Below are positions 12,701 through 19,161 of a stretch of 64,000 nucleotides of DNA, in pieces (the first letter of the stretch is position 1; the number at the start of each line of letters is the position of its first letter). The notes beneath the pieces are model-generated. The model had not been told where the DNA came from and searched no databases. It saw nothing but the letters and a program-made list of their open reading frames with translations. Position numbers and translations under genes: made by a program. The stretch comes from Novosphingobium kunmingense (GTDB taxonomy: Bacteria > Pseudomonadota > Alphaproteobacteria > Sphingomonadales > Sphingomonadaceae), in assembly GCF_002813245.1 (NCBI RefSeq), contig NZ_PHUF01000004.1:498001-562000 (forward strand), written 5' to 3'.

Positions 12701-14048
12701 AATCGGCGTCATCGCCCGTGCCGCCGGCATTGCCGCCGGGGAACGCATCGTCGTCGAGCAGGACTGCAGCGTTGGCGCCGGTCTGCGGCGCGGCGTCGGC
12801 AATGGTGATGGTCAGCGTCGTCGTGGCGGTATCGCCATCGGCGTCGCGGATCGTGTAGGTGAAGGTATCGGTTACGCCGCCCGGCGTGCCGGGATTGCGG
12901 ATATAGCTGTAATTGCCGGCCGCATCGAGCGTGAGCTTCCCGTACTGTCCGGTCGTCAGCCCGGTCACGCTGCCCGCGCCGCCGAAGCCCGAGATCGCAG
13001 TGATGACGAGCCCGCCATCGGCGCCAACCGAATCGCGACCGTTGTCGCCATCGCCGGAATCGCCGGCTGCGGCGTCAGTCAGGATGTTGCCGGTAGCCGG
13101 ACCAAAGGTGCCAGCTGCAATCGTGTCGGTATCGGGACCGGCGACCGGGCTATCGTCATCGACGTTGATGCCCAACGTGCCCGAGGCGGTATCGCCGTCG
13201 ATATCGGTGACCGAATAGGTCAGCGTGAACAGCTGGTTGTTTTCGCCCTCGGCCGAGGGGTGGACGATCGGCGCGAGCTGCGCGACCGAGTAGGCACCAG
13301 TGGCCGGGTTCAACGTGATCGCCAGCACCTTCACCGCGCCCTGGAACACATCCACGCCGTCGCCGTTGGCGACATAGCTGAAGCCCGATGGCGCACCTGC
13401 GGTCGACAGGGTCCAGGTCAGCGCGCCGCTGCCGCCCGAAGCGGACAGGATGCCCGATGTGTTGGCGTTGTCGGCATCATCGCCGGCGCCGCCCGGATTG
13501 CCGCCAGTCAGAGCGTCGTCGTCAAGCAGGACGTCCGGGTTGGGGCCAGTTTCCGGCTCGGCATCGGGCGCCGGGAAAATTTCGCGATCCTGCGGCTCGG
13601 GAAAGCGCAGTTCGGTATAGGGCAGCAGGTCGCCGATCTTGTAAGCGTCCTGGATCGATCCAACCGGGACGGCGAAGTTGCCGCCCGAGCTGCGCACCGG
13701 GCCCGCAGCAGGTTCGGGCTCGTTTCCGATCAGCAGCGCAGCCAGGTTGAGCGGCGGCACGGTCACGCCCTGGGCGATCACCTGCGGCACGAAAACCGCG
13801 CCGTCGACGATAATGTAGACGCGTCCGTCGTCGGTCTGGATGATCAGATCGCGGCCGCGAACAGTGATGTCGTCGAGGCTGGCACCTTCGGGCAGGACGA
13901 CGGTGTTGTTCGCATCGGGAACCAGGGCGGTTGCTCCGCTTCGCGCGACGGCTGCGGCTGCAACTGCCAGCTCGGGCAAGGCCTGCGCCAGCGCGGCGCT
14001 GTCCAGCGCGGTTTCGGTCTCGGTGTTGCGCGTGCCTTCGAAGTCCAT
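3777..14048 (-). CDS. Giant T1SS-143-type repeat adhesin, type I secretion substrate
   Basis: Surface or secreted adhesin of 3,423 residues. The N-terminal 110 residues (VVLPEGASLDDITVRGRDL, then a beta-rich stretch ending VPPLNLAALL) resemble the prefix/retention module of BapA/LapA-type adhesins. A PAAG motif follows, then more than ten repeats of about 100-250 residues with cadherin/VCBS-like signatures (FTYTITDADGDT, INVDDDTP, LLDDDALAGGNAGGTGD), typical of T1SS-143 repeats. Near the C-terminus are four EF-hand-like calcium loops (DANGSGTVDAGSE, DSNGDGLLDTQD, DANSNGVSEAGE). The last 250 residues are very Ala-rich with no GGxGxDxxx nonapeptides. The start is the ATG at 14048 (GAGAG 11 bases upstream); an in-frame GTG at 14060 is the alternative. 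Likely role: biofilm and surface attachment. Confidence 0.92.
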   Translation of the reverse strand: MDFEGTRNTETETALDSAALAQALPELAVAAAAVARSGATALVPDANNTVVLPEGASLDDITVRGRDLIIQTDDGRVYIIVDGAVFVPQVIAQGVTVPPLNLAALLIGNEPEPAAGPVRSSGGNFAVPVGSIQDAYKIGDLLPYTELRFPEPQDREIFPAPDAEPETGPNPDVLLDDDALTGGNPGGAGDDADNANTSGILSASGGSGALTWTLSTAGAPSGFSYVANGDGVDVFQGAVKVLAITLNPATGAYSVAQLAPIVHPSAEGENNQLFTLTYSVTDIDGDTASGTLGINVDDDSPVAGPDTDTIAAGTFGPATGNILTDAAAGDSGDGDNGRDSVGADGGLVITAISGFGGAGSVTGLTTGQYGKLTLDAAGNYSYIRNPGTPGGVTDTFTYTIRDADGDTATTTLTITIADAAPQTGANAAVLLDDDAFPGGNAGGTGDDADSANTTGTLAASGGDGTLTWALSAAGAPAGFSYAANGTGIDVFQGSTKVLAVTLNTATGGYTVTQLAPIVHAAGSDENNAAFTIGYTVTDIDGDPATGSLTINVDDDTPVVTATGRAPALVVDETDFGVNASRDLSTLFTHAFGADGAAASGSIGYALGVVAGPSGLVDTLTGLPVVLAMNGAVVEGRTTGGLLVFTATVDANGVVTLDQSRAVVHTPNAGPDDIAALAANLVTLTKTVTDRDGDSASATAGIGGLLQFVDDAPAAANDTDALLAGAMGPATGNVLTDAEGDGGKDSPNADGGSVTAVTGANGAGTIGGTTTGQHGTLTLGANGEYSYVRTTSGPIDATDTFTYTLTDGDGDAVTATLTITLRDAGPMTGENATVLLDDDALAGGNAGGTGDDVNAANTSGSLAGSGGDGALTWALTGATVPAGFTTSVVNPGLVEISQNGTLVLTVTLNAATGAYSVTQNAAIDHPAGAGENNLPFTLAYTVTDADGDSAAGSLGINVDDDTPLAANDTDAVVLGNDETSGNVLTGVGGDGNPAGADSIGADGAAQGGAVTAVSGFGGAGTIGGTTTGQHGTLTLGANGEYSYVRTTSGPIDAIDTFTYTLTDGDGDAVTATLTITLRDAGPMTGENATVLLDDDALAGGNAGGTGDDVNAANTSGSLAGSGGDGALTWALTGATVPAGFTTSVVNPGLVEISQNGTLVLTVTLNAATGAYSVTQNAAIDHPAGAGENNLPFTLAYTVTDADGDSAAGSLGINVDDDTPLAANDTDAVVLGNDETSGNVLTGVGGDGNPAGADSIGADGAAQGGAVTAVSGANGAGTIDGSTQGLYGTLKLNADGSYTYTRASGAPGNSEDIFTYTITDADGDTATATLIITIEDARPFTEPNPPVQLDDDAKTGGNPGGVGDVDPDTANTSGTLSGAGGDGALTWAFGTLIAPAGFTVTQVNSGLIEVAQGNTLVMTITLNSATGAYTVTQVAAIDHAAGGAENDLSFTLGYTVTDSDGDSAPGSIVINIDDDTPTVTAAGTAPNLSVDETNFTPNSTADLSTLFSHSFGADGAAASDSEGYALGVVAGPSGLVDTLSGQPVVLSMNGSVVEGRTTGGLLVFTVSVDGSGNVTLDQSRAVVHDPNLGANDVETIAADLVTLTKTVTDGDGDSASATAGIGDHLRFVDDGPSAGGNAVATLNDDLLSGGNAGGTGDTGAASNVGGTLSHSFGNDGGSIAFLTTGAPATFQYVASGSNILVQQNQGGSFVTVVTVTLNSATGAYTVSQNAPILHPTSGATEESSSFTLNYVVTDGDGDTAPSTLVIVVNDDTPTAVNDIDSVTEDGALVADGNVFTGVGGSDANGTDGAKDSIGADGAALGGAVTAISFGVTAGTLGAPLQGTYGSLTIDAQGNYSYALDNGNILVQSLDDGETRTDEFTYTITDRDGDTTTAKLTITINGANDAPVVTPSTTAVSEEGLPLGNQDTTGNTDTTNSATSGGQIVATDVDGETLTFTLGQPQPGLTSGGVPIIWTGVGTSTLTGTAGGIPVITVTIDGNGNYTVTLLDAIDQPDATVEDSIGLTIPVNVSDGTTSTGTTIVVSIEDDSPVPVEFASTSGAVDEDGLGGGIAGGTGDIAGEATVATGSVAGLFKGGADTAPQYLLTTVTGLPSLTSGGVAVVYSLNTTTNVLTATAGGNPVFTLAIDKNTGAWTFTLQGPVDQASGNAENNLVLDFAAIVQAVDVDGDRASVAGTFQVTINDDTPTALNDSKVQTAENQPVTIDVFTNDLGGADGKVLASVTLVAGSLTNGGNPATGSLVNHGDGTFTYAPGPGEEGTITFQYTITDKDGDVSQATATITLLADSVPNPIDVGAAVDDDGLNGGNPGSTTGDIDANSNDLDGALSSEASFRGQINMSFGNDTGTVSFANLNGTLGTIGTETVSYSWNAATFTLTATVTGGVRSGTDLFTVKLTPAGEYTVTLLDNVIHAAGLNETSTSTALNYRAADSDGDSSTAGRLVILFNDDAPTATASATQPTLTVDETVLATNASASFASVFTPNFGADGAAVGGGAAYTLGVVAGASGLVDTLSGQNVNLVMNGNVVEGRTATSNLLVFTVSVDGSGNVTLDQIRAVVHTPNNGPNDTASLSADTLVTLTGTFTDADGDVATATANIGQNLVFTDDAPTLAIGPTDPVISRTATGDFTLNIGADARAASALVDSYVNVVLSSGSVNGQPITVTSIGELTPTTNTSSLVTYAFAFTYDRDPVAAGYQTATNGGTISLNTQTGDYTVTLDSAVATSLTVQTNAGSVIRTTFDNEDNPGVSSGPEVTVAQLLPNFFVQFSGEHSNLESGFTYSGGSNGTFSAPESYVTISGSSNGVASDTIAQNDVLELNFFTQNPGGDLSSPTEPKAMADAMFLQIDQFGNTEDMVVVLKLVDPANPNTIITRTFVADNSDFYTKATGSPAGYSFTFDNDDAVLVIESNDYRLPGDPAVYQIVGMQVVTSTQLTSGLAYDLNGAVGTNGGIVDLSPNAFADGGVTDDNDVTKIVNIGFILTQSNPQPLTLNFTVEATDADGDSTGAVPLTVTFPASVMPIAVDLDGGGVQYLSTADGVAFDYNGDGAAEQTAWVAAGDGLLAIDANGSGTVDAGSEIVFGGNGLTDLQGVAATYDSNGDGLLDTQDAAYAQFGVWQDANSNGVSEAGEFKTLAELGIASLDLTSDGKADAAAGGDVTIFGTTTYTRADGTTGIATDVAFATTTANTLQRQAQPAELAAMSAAATALLAAMAMDHANAAAAPGVEKAATHGADLPAAPAAAAADLPAQAAPSAFAQFAAHAADKVAAADGATGSADRGTTGQDHASLGTLADRGADKADAPADAGKSALFGGNDGHAAMDALLAVAAPAAAKGTATLPGVTDALADAAGNHAVDSIVDHFAAHSGVELGAMSKAGDFALQGLLDSSVQGSGYDAGAAHFAPLPALDHEQAAALA
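10245..11780. repeat. Two near-identical 768-base tandem repeats inside the adhesin gene
   Basis: Bases 10245-11012 and 11013-11780 align at an offset of exactly 768 bases (256 codons). Reading both copies side by side, I see no difference over the first 646 bases, one change at 10891/11659 (Ile versus Thr) and a few more in the last 40 bases. Other repeats of the gene are far more diverged, so this duplication is recent or kept uniform by recombination. Confidence 0.93.
13701..13712 (-). other. Candidate LapG-type dialanine cleavage site (PAAG) in adhesin
   Basis: The codons encode Pro-Ala-Ala-Gly at residues 113-116 counted from the ATG at 14048. In LapA, the periplasmic protease LapG cuts within a TAAG motif at about residues 107-110, directly after the retention module. 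The position and sequence match that arrangement. Whether a LapG-like protease exists here is not shown within the window. Confidence 0.5.
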
Positions 14049-14650
14049 GGCCGTCGTCACTCTCTACACGCTGCCGGCCGAAGGGTCGGGAGCCGATGAA
14101 GGACGCAGGACGACATGATCGCGGACGCAGCACTGAGCCGCTGGCCTGAGCCAACCAAGACGTTCTGCGACCTGTAGGTGGCGTGCGGCGCTTATCTGCC
14201 GGATTTTTAATCCGAATCGGGTGGCGCGCCCTACGCCTTGATCCGGTTAGAACACCCACCCCCAATCCTTGCAAGATCGTTAACCGGGTTTGGAAACCAT
14301 TGGGATGCCTGCGTGACCGCGACTCCACGCGGTCAGCATGCCCGAAAAAACGTCGTGTGACTTGTGACCGTCGGACATGTCAGACATTTTATCATGTTAA
14401 TACAATATCTTAGATGTAGAAGAATGTGTCCAGGCACCGTTAACCACGATTCGCAAAGCCGAAGCGAAAGTCGTTCCAAAGTGACGCAAATTGCCGCCGC
14501 AGGACCAGTTCGTTAACTGACGAGTTTCCACACTATCCTTAAATTACAGAACTTTGCACCGCAGAAGTGGCGCCTTGCGTTTGGCATTTGACTCCTTTTG
14601 CCGATTCGACGGACAATTTGGCGGCCGATTTCGGCTCAGGGGACCCCGAA
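14049..14650. promoter_or_regulatory. Gene-free divergent control region between adhesin and secreted protein
   Basis: About 600 bases with no supported gene, separating the minus-strand adhesin from the plus-strand gene at 14651. It contains the most AT-rich stretch I saw at this end of the window (about 14380-14420, around TTTATCATGTTAATACAATA) and a short perfect hairpin CGGATT-TTT-AATCCG at 14200-14214. A long leader and an AT-rich core suggest regulated divergent promoters. No recognised operator was identified. Confidence 0.45.
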
Positions 14651-15592
14651 ATGCATTCGATCAGCCCTTCGCTCGCGCTGCCGTATGACCGCCCGATATT
14701 CGGAGCGGTAGCCCTTGCTGCTTGCCTGGCAGGGGGCACGTCCACCCAGAGCATGACCGCCATTCCGGCAATGTCATTGGGCGCAGAGCGGATCGACGCG
14801 TCGATCCGGTTCGCTCCACCGGCCGCTCCGGTCCGACCTCTGGCACTTGCCACGGCGACCCGGGGCCCCGAAGCCACCCCTGCCCGCCAGAGCGTTGCAA
14901 TGGCCGTCGCGCCATCCCCGGCAAGAGTGCCACTTGATGTCGAGCAGCCGCTCGAAGTGTGGGAGGCTCCCGTCTCAGCACCGTTGCTTGCTGCAACGGC
15001 TCGGCCCGCGCCCCTTGGCTCGGTGCCGACGGCGGTGCTCGAAGCGGCTCCCGAGTCTGTCCCGGCAACCGAAACCGTCAACTTCGCCGCCGTACCGGTC
15101 GTCCAGCCGCTGGTCGAGACCGCCGTGGCGCCGGCGCCAGCGTCCACCTCTCCGGCGCTTCAACTGGTCAGCTCGCCCGAATTGCGGAAGTTCGATCTGG
15201 CCGACTATCACAAGTCGGTGCCGCGCGAGGGACGGTTCGCCGCCGCCCGCAAGGTCACGCCCGTGGCAGGCAGGACCGCTCCTGCCGCCAGCAAGGCGCG
15301 CACCACGACCCGGCTGATCGACGAAGTGTTGTACCACCAGACCGCGATCAGTGTCGGCGGGCAGTCCGGCGGCGACATCGCCGTGCGCATCGGGCCGGAC
15401 ATGAAGCCCTCGGTCAAAGTCGGCGACCTGCTGAGCCTGGTCTCGGCGCAGATGGATCCCGACGCCCTGGCGCGCTTTTCGCTCGCCAGCGGCGCTCAGG
15501 ACTATGTCAGCTTCGCCGACCTGCGCAGCGCCGGGTTCGAAGTTCAGTACAACGCCGGCGCCAACAGCATCGCGATCAGCGTCGCGCCCTGA
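14651..15592 (+). CDS. Secreted Ala/Pro-rich protein of unknown function
   Basis: Not recognised. A 313-residue protein with a hydrophobic N-terminal segment (about residues 15-35, FGAVALAACLAGG) that may be a signal or anchor. An Ala/Pro/Val-rich low-complexity linker covers about residues 55-200. A compact C-terminal domain follows from about 225 (RLIDEVLYHQTAISVGGQSG, later VGDLLSLVSAQMDPDALARF and LRSAGFEVQYNAGANSIAIS), with a pattern faintly like periplasmic substrate-binding or usher N-terminal folds; this is only a guess. AGGGGA stands 7 bases before the ATG at 14651, which decides the start over an upstream in-frame ATG at 14567. It is divergent from the adhesin and may be a biofilm accessory. 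Confidence 0.78.
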   Translation: MHSISPSLALPYDRPIFGAVALAACLAGGTSTQSMTAIPAMSLGAERIDASIRFAPPAAPVRPLALATATRGPEATPARQSVAMAVAPSPARVPLDVEQPLEVWEAPVSAPLLAATARPAPLGSVPTAVLEAAPESVPATETVNFAAVPVVQPLVETAVAPAPASTSPALQLVSSPELRKFDLADYHKSVPREGRFAAARKVTPVAGRTAPAASKARTTTRLIDEVLYHQTAISVGGQSGGDIAVRIGPDMKPSVKVGDLLSLVSAQMDPDALARFSLASGAQDYVSFADLRSAGFEVQYNAGANSIAISVAP

Positions 15593-15596
15593 CGAC

Positions 15597-17396
15597 CTAG
15601 CGGCCGACCAGCGCGCTCGGCACCTTGACCGGCATGTCGAGCAGTTGCTGTGCCTTGCCTTTGGCCAGCGGGTCGAGGCGCAAGCTGGCGAACTGGCCGC
15701 CGCCCAGCGAATTGAGGAAATGGAGGTTGATGGCATTCATGCCGGGCACCTCGTAACGGTGGACGGCGCTGTCGCTGGCGCGTTCGAATTCGTGCGCGAA
15801 CCAGTCGAGCATAGCGGCCGGGTCCAGCGCCGCGCGAATCCACGGCAGGTATTCGGGCCGCCGCGCAATCACCCCGACGTTGAAGGCATCGCCTTTGTCC
15901 CCGCTGCGTGCCCAGGCGAGATCGATCAGCGGGACCTCGCTTAGCGCCTGATTTTCTCCGCCTTCCGCTGCATGGCCAGGCGCTGGCCGCTCGATCAGGG
16001 CCGGATCGAAGGTTGCAGCCGGTCGGCCCTCGCCTGCATCAAGCGTCTGCCCTTCGAACTGCACGTGCACCGCTACCGCCTCGCGCGGAATCGTGGCCGA
16101 GAAGACGCGCATGACCGGCTTGACCTCGGCTCGGGCGCCGAACCAGCCGGTTGTGCCGACCGACATCGATGTCGTCGGGCTGTCGAATTCGCGCAAGAAC
16201 GGCTTGAAGGCCTCGGCATCGTCATGCTCGACCGCAAGCTTGTAGATCACCTCGCGCGTGCCGAGCGCGCGGGCATTGGCGCCATAGCTCGATTCAGTGC
16301 CGAGCAGTTCGATCCGCGAGGCCCGGAACGGCCCGAGATTGCGATCGCGCAGCATCCGGTTGACCCGTTCGAGCACGGCTTCGGCCTGGCGCTGCGCCTT
16401 GCGCGCCGCGTCGCGCCCGACGACCGGCATGAAGGCCATGCTGCGAAACCCGTCGGCCCAGGTGACGCAGACCTTGTAGCAGCCGGTCGGCGGGTATCCG
16501 GTGGCCCCCGTCACACGAACGCGATCCGGCCCGGCCGGTTCGACTTTGACCTGCGCGAAATCGCAGACCACGTCGGGCAGCATGTAGGCCTGCGGATCGC
16601 CAACCTCGTAAAGGATCTGCTCGGCCACCACGGCCGGCGTCACGAGGCCGCCCGTTCCAGCCGGCTTGGTCACCACGAAACTGCCATCGGCGGCGCATTC
16701 GATGATCGGATAGCCGATATTGCTCCAGTCGGGGACGTCCTCCCAATCGGTGAATAGCCCGCCCGACCCTTGCGCCCCGCATTCGATGACGTGACCCGCC
16801 AGAGACCCTTGCGAGAGCTTGTCGAGATCGGCGCCGGTCCAGCCGAACTCGTGCATCAGGATACCCAGGGTCAGCGCGGAATCGACGCAGCGCCCTGTAA
16901 TCACGACGTCCGCTCCGGCCGCCAGCGCCCGGGCGATCGGCCCGCCGCCGAGATAGGCGTTGGCGGTCAGGATGTGCTCGCGCGGCGGAAAGGGAGAGCC
17001 GACGAACATCTCGGTCTGGTCGGCGAGTTCGTCGATCCGGTCGAGCAGGTCGTCGCCTTCGACAAAGGCGATGCGAAAATCGAGCCCGGCTTCCTGCCCG
17101 AAATGGCGCATGCGAGCGACGCAGGCCGCCGGATTCACCCCGCCGGCATTGGTAACGATCTTCGTGCCCGTCTGCTTGAGGATCTGGAGGTTGTCCTTCC
17201 ACACCCATTCGGTGAAATCGGTAGCATAGCCGAGGTCGGCACGGTGCCGCTTCATCATGCCGAGCTGCGACATCGTCGCTTCTGCCAGATAATCGAGGAT
17301 CAGGTAATCGACCCCGGCGTCGATCAGCTGGCGTGGCGCCAGGCTGGAATCGCCGAAGAACCCGCATGCGCCGCCGATCCGTACCGTTCGTGTCAT
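15597..17396 (-). CDS. AtuA-family acyclic terpene utilization protein (DUF1446)
   Basis: A 599-residue member of the AtuA/DUF1446 family, named after the acyclic terpene (citronellol/geraniol) utilization locus of Pseudomonas. The biochemical role is not established. The full family pattern is present: N-terminal GGACGFFGDSS, LDYLAEATMSQL, KIVTNAGGVNP, then ITGRCVDSALTLG, HVIECGAQGSGG and GATGYPPTGCYKV. The last 110 residues form the usual C-terminal AtuA domain (LIDLAWARSGDKGDAFNVGV). It lies at the 3' end of the minus-strand catabolic gene run but 185 bases after the thiolase-fold gene, so it may have its own promoter. None of the island's 21-base dyads is in front of it. Confidence 0.9.
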   Translation of the reverse strand: MTRTVRIGGACGFFGDSSLAPRQLIDAGVDYLILDYLAEATMSQLGMMKRHRADLGYATDFTEWVWKDNLQILKQTGTKIVTNAGGVNPAACVARMRHFGQEAGLDFRIAFVEGDDLLDRIDELADQTEMFVGSPFPPREHILTANAYLGGGPIARALAAGADVVITGRCVDSALTLGILMHEFGWTGADLDKLSQGSLAGHVIECGAQGSGGLFTDWEDVPDWSNIGYPIIECAADGSFVVTKPAGTGGLVTPAVVAEQILYEVGDPQAYMLPDVVCDFAQVKVEPAGPDRVRVTGATGYPPTGCYKVCVTWADGFRSMAFMPVVGRDAARKAQRQAEAVLERVNRMLRDRNLGPFRASRIELLGTESSYGANARALGTREVIYKLAVEHDDAEAFKPFLREFDSPTTSMSVGTTGWFGARAEVKPVMRVFSATIPREAVAVHVQFEGQTLDAGEGRPAATFDPALIERPAPGHAAEGGENQALSEVPLIDLAWARSGDKGDAFNVGVIARRPEYLPWIRAALDPAAMLDWFAHEFERASDSAVHRYEVPGMNAINLHFLNSLGGGQFASLRLDPLAKGKAQQLLDMPVKVPSALVGR

Positions 17397-17581
17397 TTGT
17401 TCGCTCTCCCGATCCCGGTCAGTCTTGCTGCCTAAGGGCGCCGGATCAACCCGTGAGCGTACCGAACATACAAAAAAGAACGCTCCGCGCGCCTGGCTCG
17501 GTCAGCAGACGGACCTTCTCCGGCGTGGAGCTGGTTGGGCGCCCGGCGGCCAGGACGGGCCATTCCGTCAGACGCCAGGGA

Positions 17582-18742
17582 CTATCCGATGCCGAAGATC
17601 GCTGAACTGACGGTGGGAGAGCCCGGACCACCGGCAAGGAGGCAGGTCTTCGCCCCGGCAACGGGATTGGCCGTTTCCCCCCTGAGCACGCGGATCGCTT
17701 CGATCGCGCAGCCGATGCCATGCACGAAACCGTGCGCGAAATTGCCCCCCGACGTGTTGACCGGCAGCCTGCCTCCATCGGCGATCAGGTTTTCGAAGCG
17801 CACGACCTCCGTCACGTTCTCGTAGGTGCAGAAGCCGTGGTCGATCAGCGAGGCGACGCCCTGGGCGCTGAAGTTCTCGTAAAGCTGGACGACGTCGATA
17901 TCCGCCGGGGTCAGTCCGGCCTGGTCGTAGAGCCGCTGGCGGATCGCGCCGAACCCGGCTGTCGGGTAAAGGTCTTCGCGGTCGTTCTCGAGCAGGTCGC
18001 CCCAGCCCCTTTCGGCGCCCTGGGCCACCGAAAGCAAGGTCACGGGCGGCTTGCGCAGGTCCCTGGCCAGCTCGCTCGAAACGAGCAGCAAGGCTCCCGC
18101 GCCGTCGTTTTCGCGGCTGCAGTCGAACAGGCGGAAAGGCTCTGCGATCCAGCGCGACGTGCGCGCCTCGGCAGCGTCGTATTCGTGCCCGAAGGCAACG
18201 GCTTCGGGGTTGCGGCTGCCGTGATGGTAGGACGCGCGGACAAGCTCCTCGCACACGGAGGTCGGAACGCCGTGATGCTCGAACAGGCGCTGGGCGCGCA
18301 TGGCGCACAACTGTGCCGGCGCGACCATGCCGGCCGAGACCATGTGATCGTTGAGGTGATGCGCCATCACCGCAGTCGAGAGGCGCCCGCTGTTGCCCTC
18401 GACGAGGGCGCGGAACACGACGACGGCCCTGGCCTGCCCGGTGAGGATCGCAGCCGAGGCCAGGCCGAACGCCCCGGCAACGCCGCCGCCGCCGCCGCCC
18501 CAGACCTGCGCCGACCAGTTCAGGTGCTTCATGCCCAGGTCAGGCATCAGGCGCACCGGTTCGTTCTTGTCGTCGCCGTAGGAAACGAAACCATCGATCA
18601 GCGCCGGGTCGAAACCGGCGTCGTTGCAGGCATCGACGATCGCGCTGACCAGAACGCCGCGTTCGGGCAGCGGGGCCGTCCCGCGCTTGTACTGGCGATA
18701 GCCGATCCCGGCCACGGCCGTCAGCCCGCTGGGATTGATCAT
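17582..18742 (-). CDS. Thiolase-fold (SCP2-thiolase/Ltp2-like) protein, no visible nucleophilic Cys
   Basis: A 386-residue thiolase-superfamily protein of the lipid-transfer-protein/SCP-x group. It shows LTAVAGIGYRQYKRG at the start, then DIDVVQLYENFSAQG, VNTSGGNFAHGFVHGIG (the HGxG loop) and CLLAGGPGSPT. Where thiolases carry their nucleophilic Cys, this one has a glycine run (QVWGGGGGGVAGAF), so it is probably not a true thiolase. Ltp2-type steroid retro-aldolases also lack this Cys and need a DUF35 partner, and such a partner is encoded directly upstream with an ATGA overlap (18739-18742). Proposed role: carbon-carbon cleavage of a hydroxyacyl-CoA (inference). Start is the ATG at 18742. 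Confidence 0.85.
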   Translation of the reverse strand: MINPSGLTAVAGIGYRQYKRGTAPLPERGVLVSAIVDACNDAGFDPALIDGFVSYGDDKNEPVRLMPDLGMKHLNWSAQVWGGGGGGVAGAFGLASAAILTGQARAVVVFRALVEGNSGRLSTAVMAHHLNDHMVSAGMVAPAQLCAMRAQRLFEHHGVPTSVCEELVRASYHHGSRNPEAVAFGHEYDAAEARTSRWIAEPFRLFDCSRENDGAGALLLVSSELARDLRKPPVTLLSVAQGAERGWGDLLENDREDLYPTAGFGAIRQRLYDQAGLTPADIDVVQLYENFSAQGVASLIDHGFCTYENVTEVVRFENLIADGGRLPVNTSGGNFAHGFVHGIGCAIEAIRVLRGETANPVAGAKTCLLAGGPGSPTVSSAIFGIG

Positions 18743-19161
18743 GCCACCAGTCTCCACCGCAGCGCGGGAATGTCATGGGTGCCGAAACGTGTCCGGTCGA
18801 TCCGGCCCTCTACCTCGGCCCCGATGCGCAAGCCCTCTTCGGACCCTTCCAGGACGCCGATAAGACGGATCGGCACCTCGGTCAGCGAAACCAGCACGGT
18901 CGTGAACGGACGGTCAAAGGCTTCGGTCCCGGCAAAGGCATGGTGGGTTCGAGTATGGCTGAAAACGGTGCCGGTCAGCGCTCGTTCGACCCATTCGTGG
19001 TCCCACGAACCGCACTCGCCGCAGCGCCAGACAGCGGGCCAGTGCCACGCCCCGCACCCCCGGCAGCGCGGCAGCTTCAGGTGACCGTCGAGCAGAGCAT
19101 CCCAATAGGGCCCTTCGGCGCCCAGCGGACCCGTCGCCGTCGCATAGGAGAAAGCGGCCAT
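18739..19161 (-). CDS. DUF35 OB-fold protein with zinc ribbon (ChsH2-like partner)
   Basis: A 140-residue protein with a rubredoxin-like zinc ribbon (CRGCG at Cys33/Cys36, CGECG at Cys47/Cys50) followed by an OB fold (TGTVFSHTRTHHAF). This is the DUF35/OB-fold acyl-CoA-associated family. In steroid side-chain degradation such domains (ChsH2 C-terminus) bind Ltp2 to form the aldolase. The start is the ATG at 19161, which shares one base with the P450 stop, and the stop overlaps the thiolase-fold gene by four bases. Tight coupling on both sides suggests a stoichiometric complex with the thiolase-fold protein. Confidence 0.87.
   Translation of the reverse strand: MAAFSYATATGPLGAEGPYWDALLDGHLKLPRCRGCGAWHWPAVWRCGECGSWDHEWVERALTGTVFSHTRTHHAFAGTEAFDRPFTTVLVSLTEVPIRLIGVLEGSEEGLRIGAEVEGRIDRTRFGTHDIPALRWRLVA

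Noticed and set aside
17440-17500. GAGCGT...ACGCTC dyad upstream of AtuA
   Set aside because: Arms are short and spaced by about 20 bases; does not match the 21-base motif, and I cannot assign it a role.
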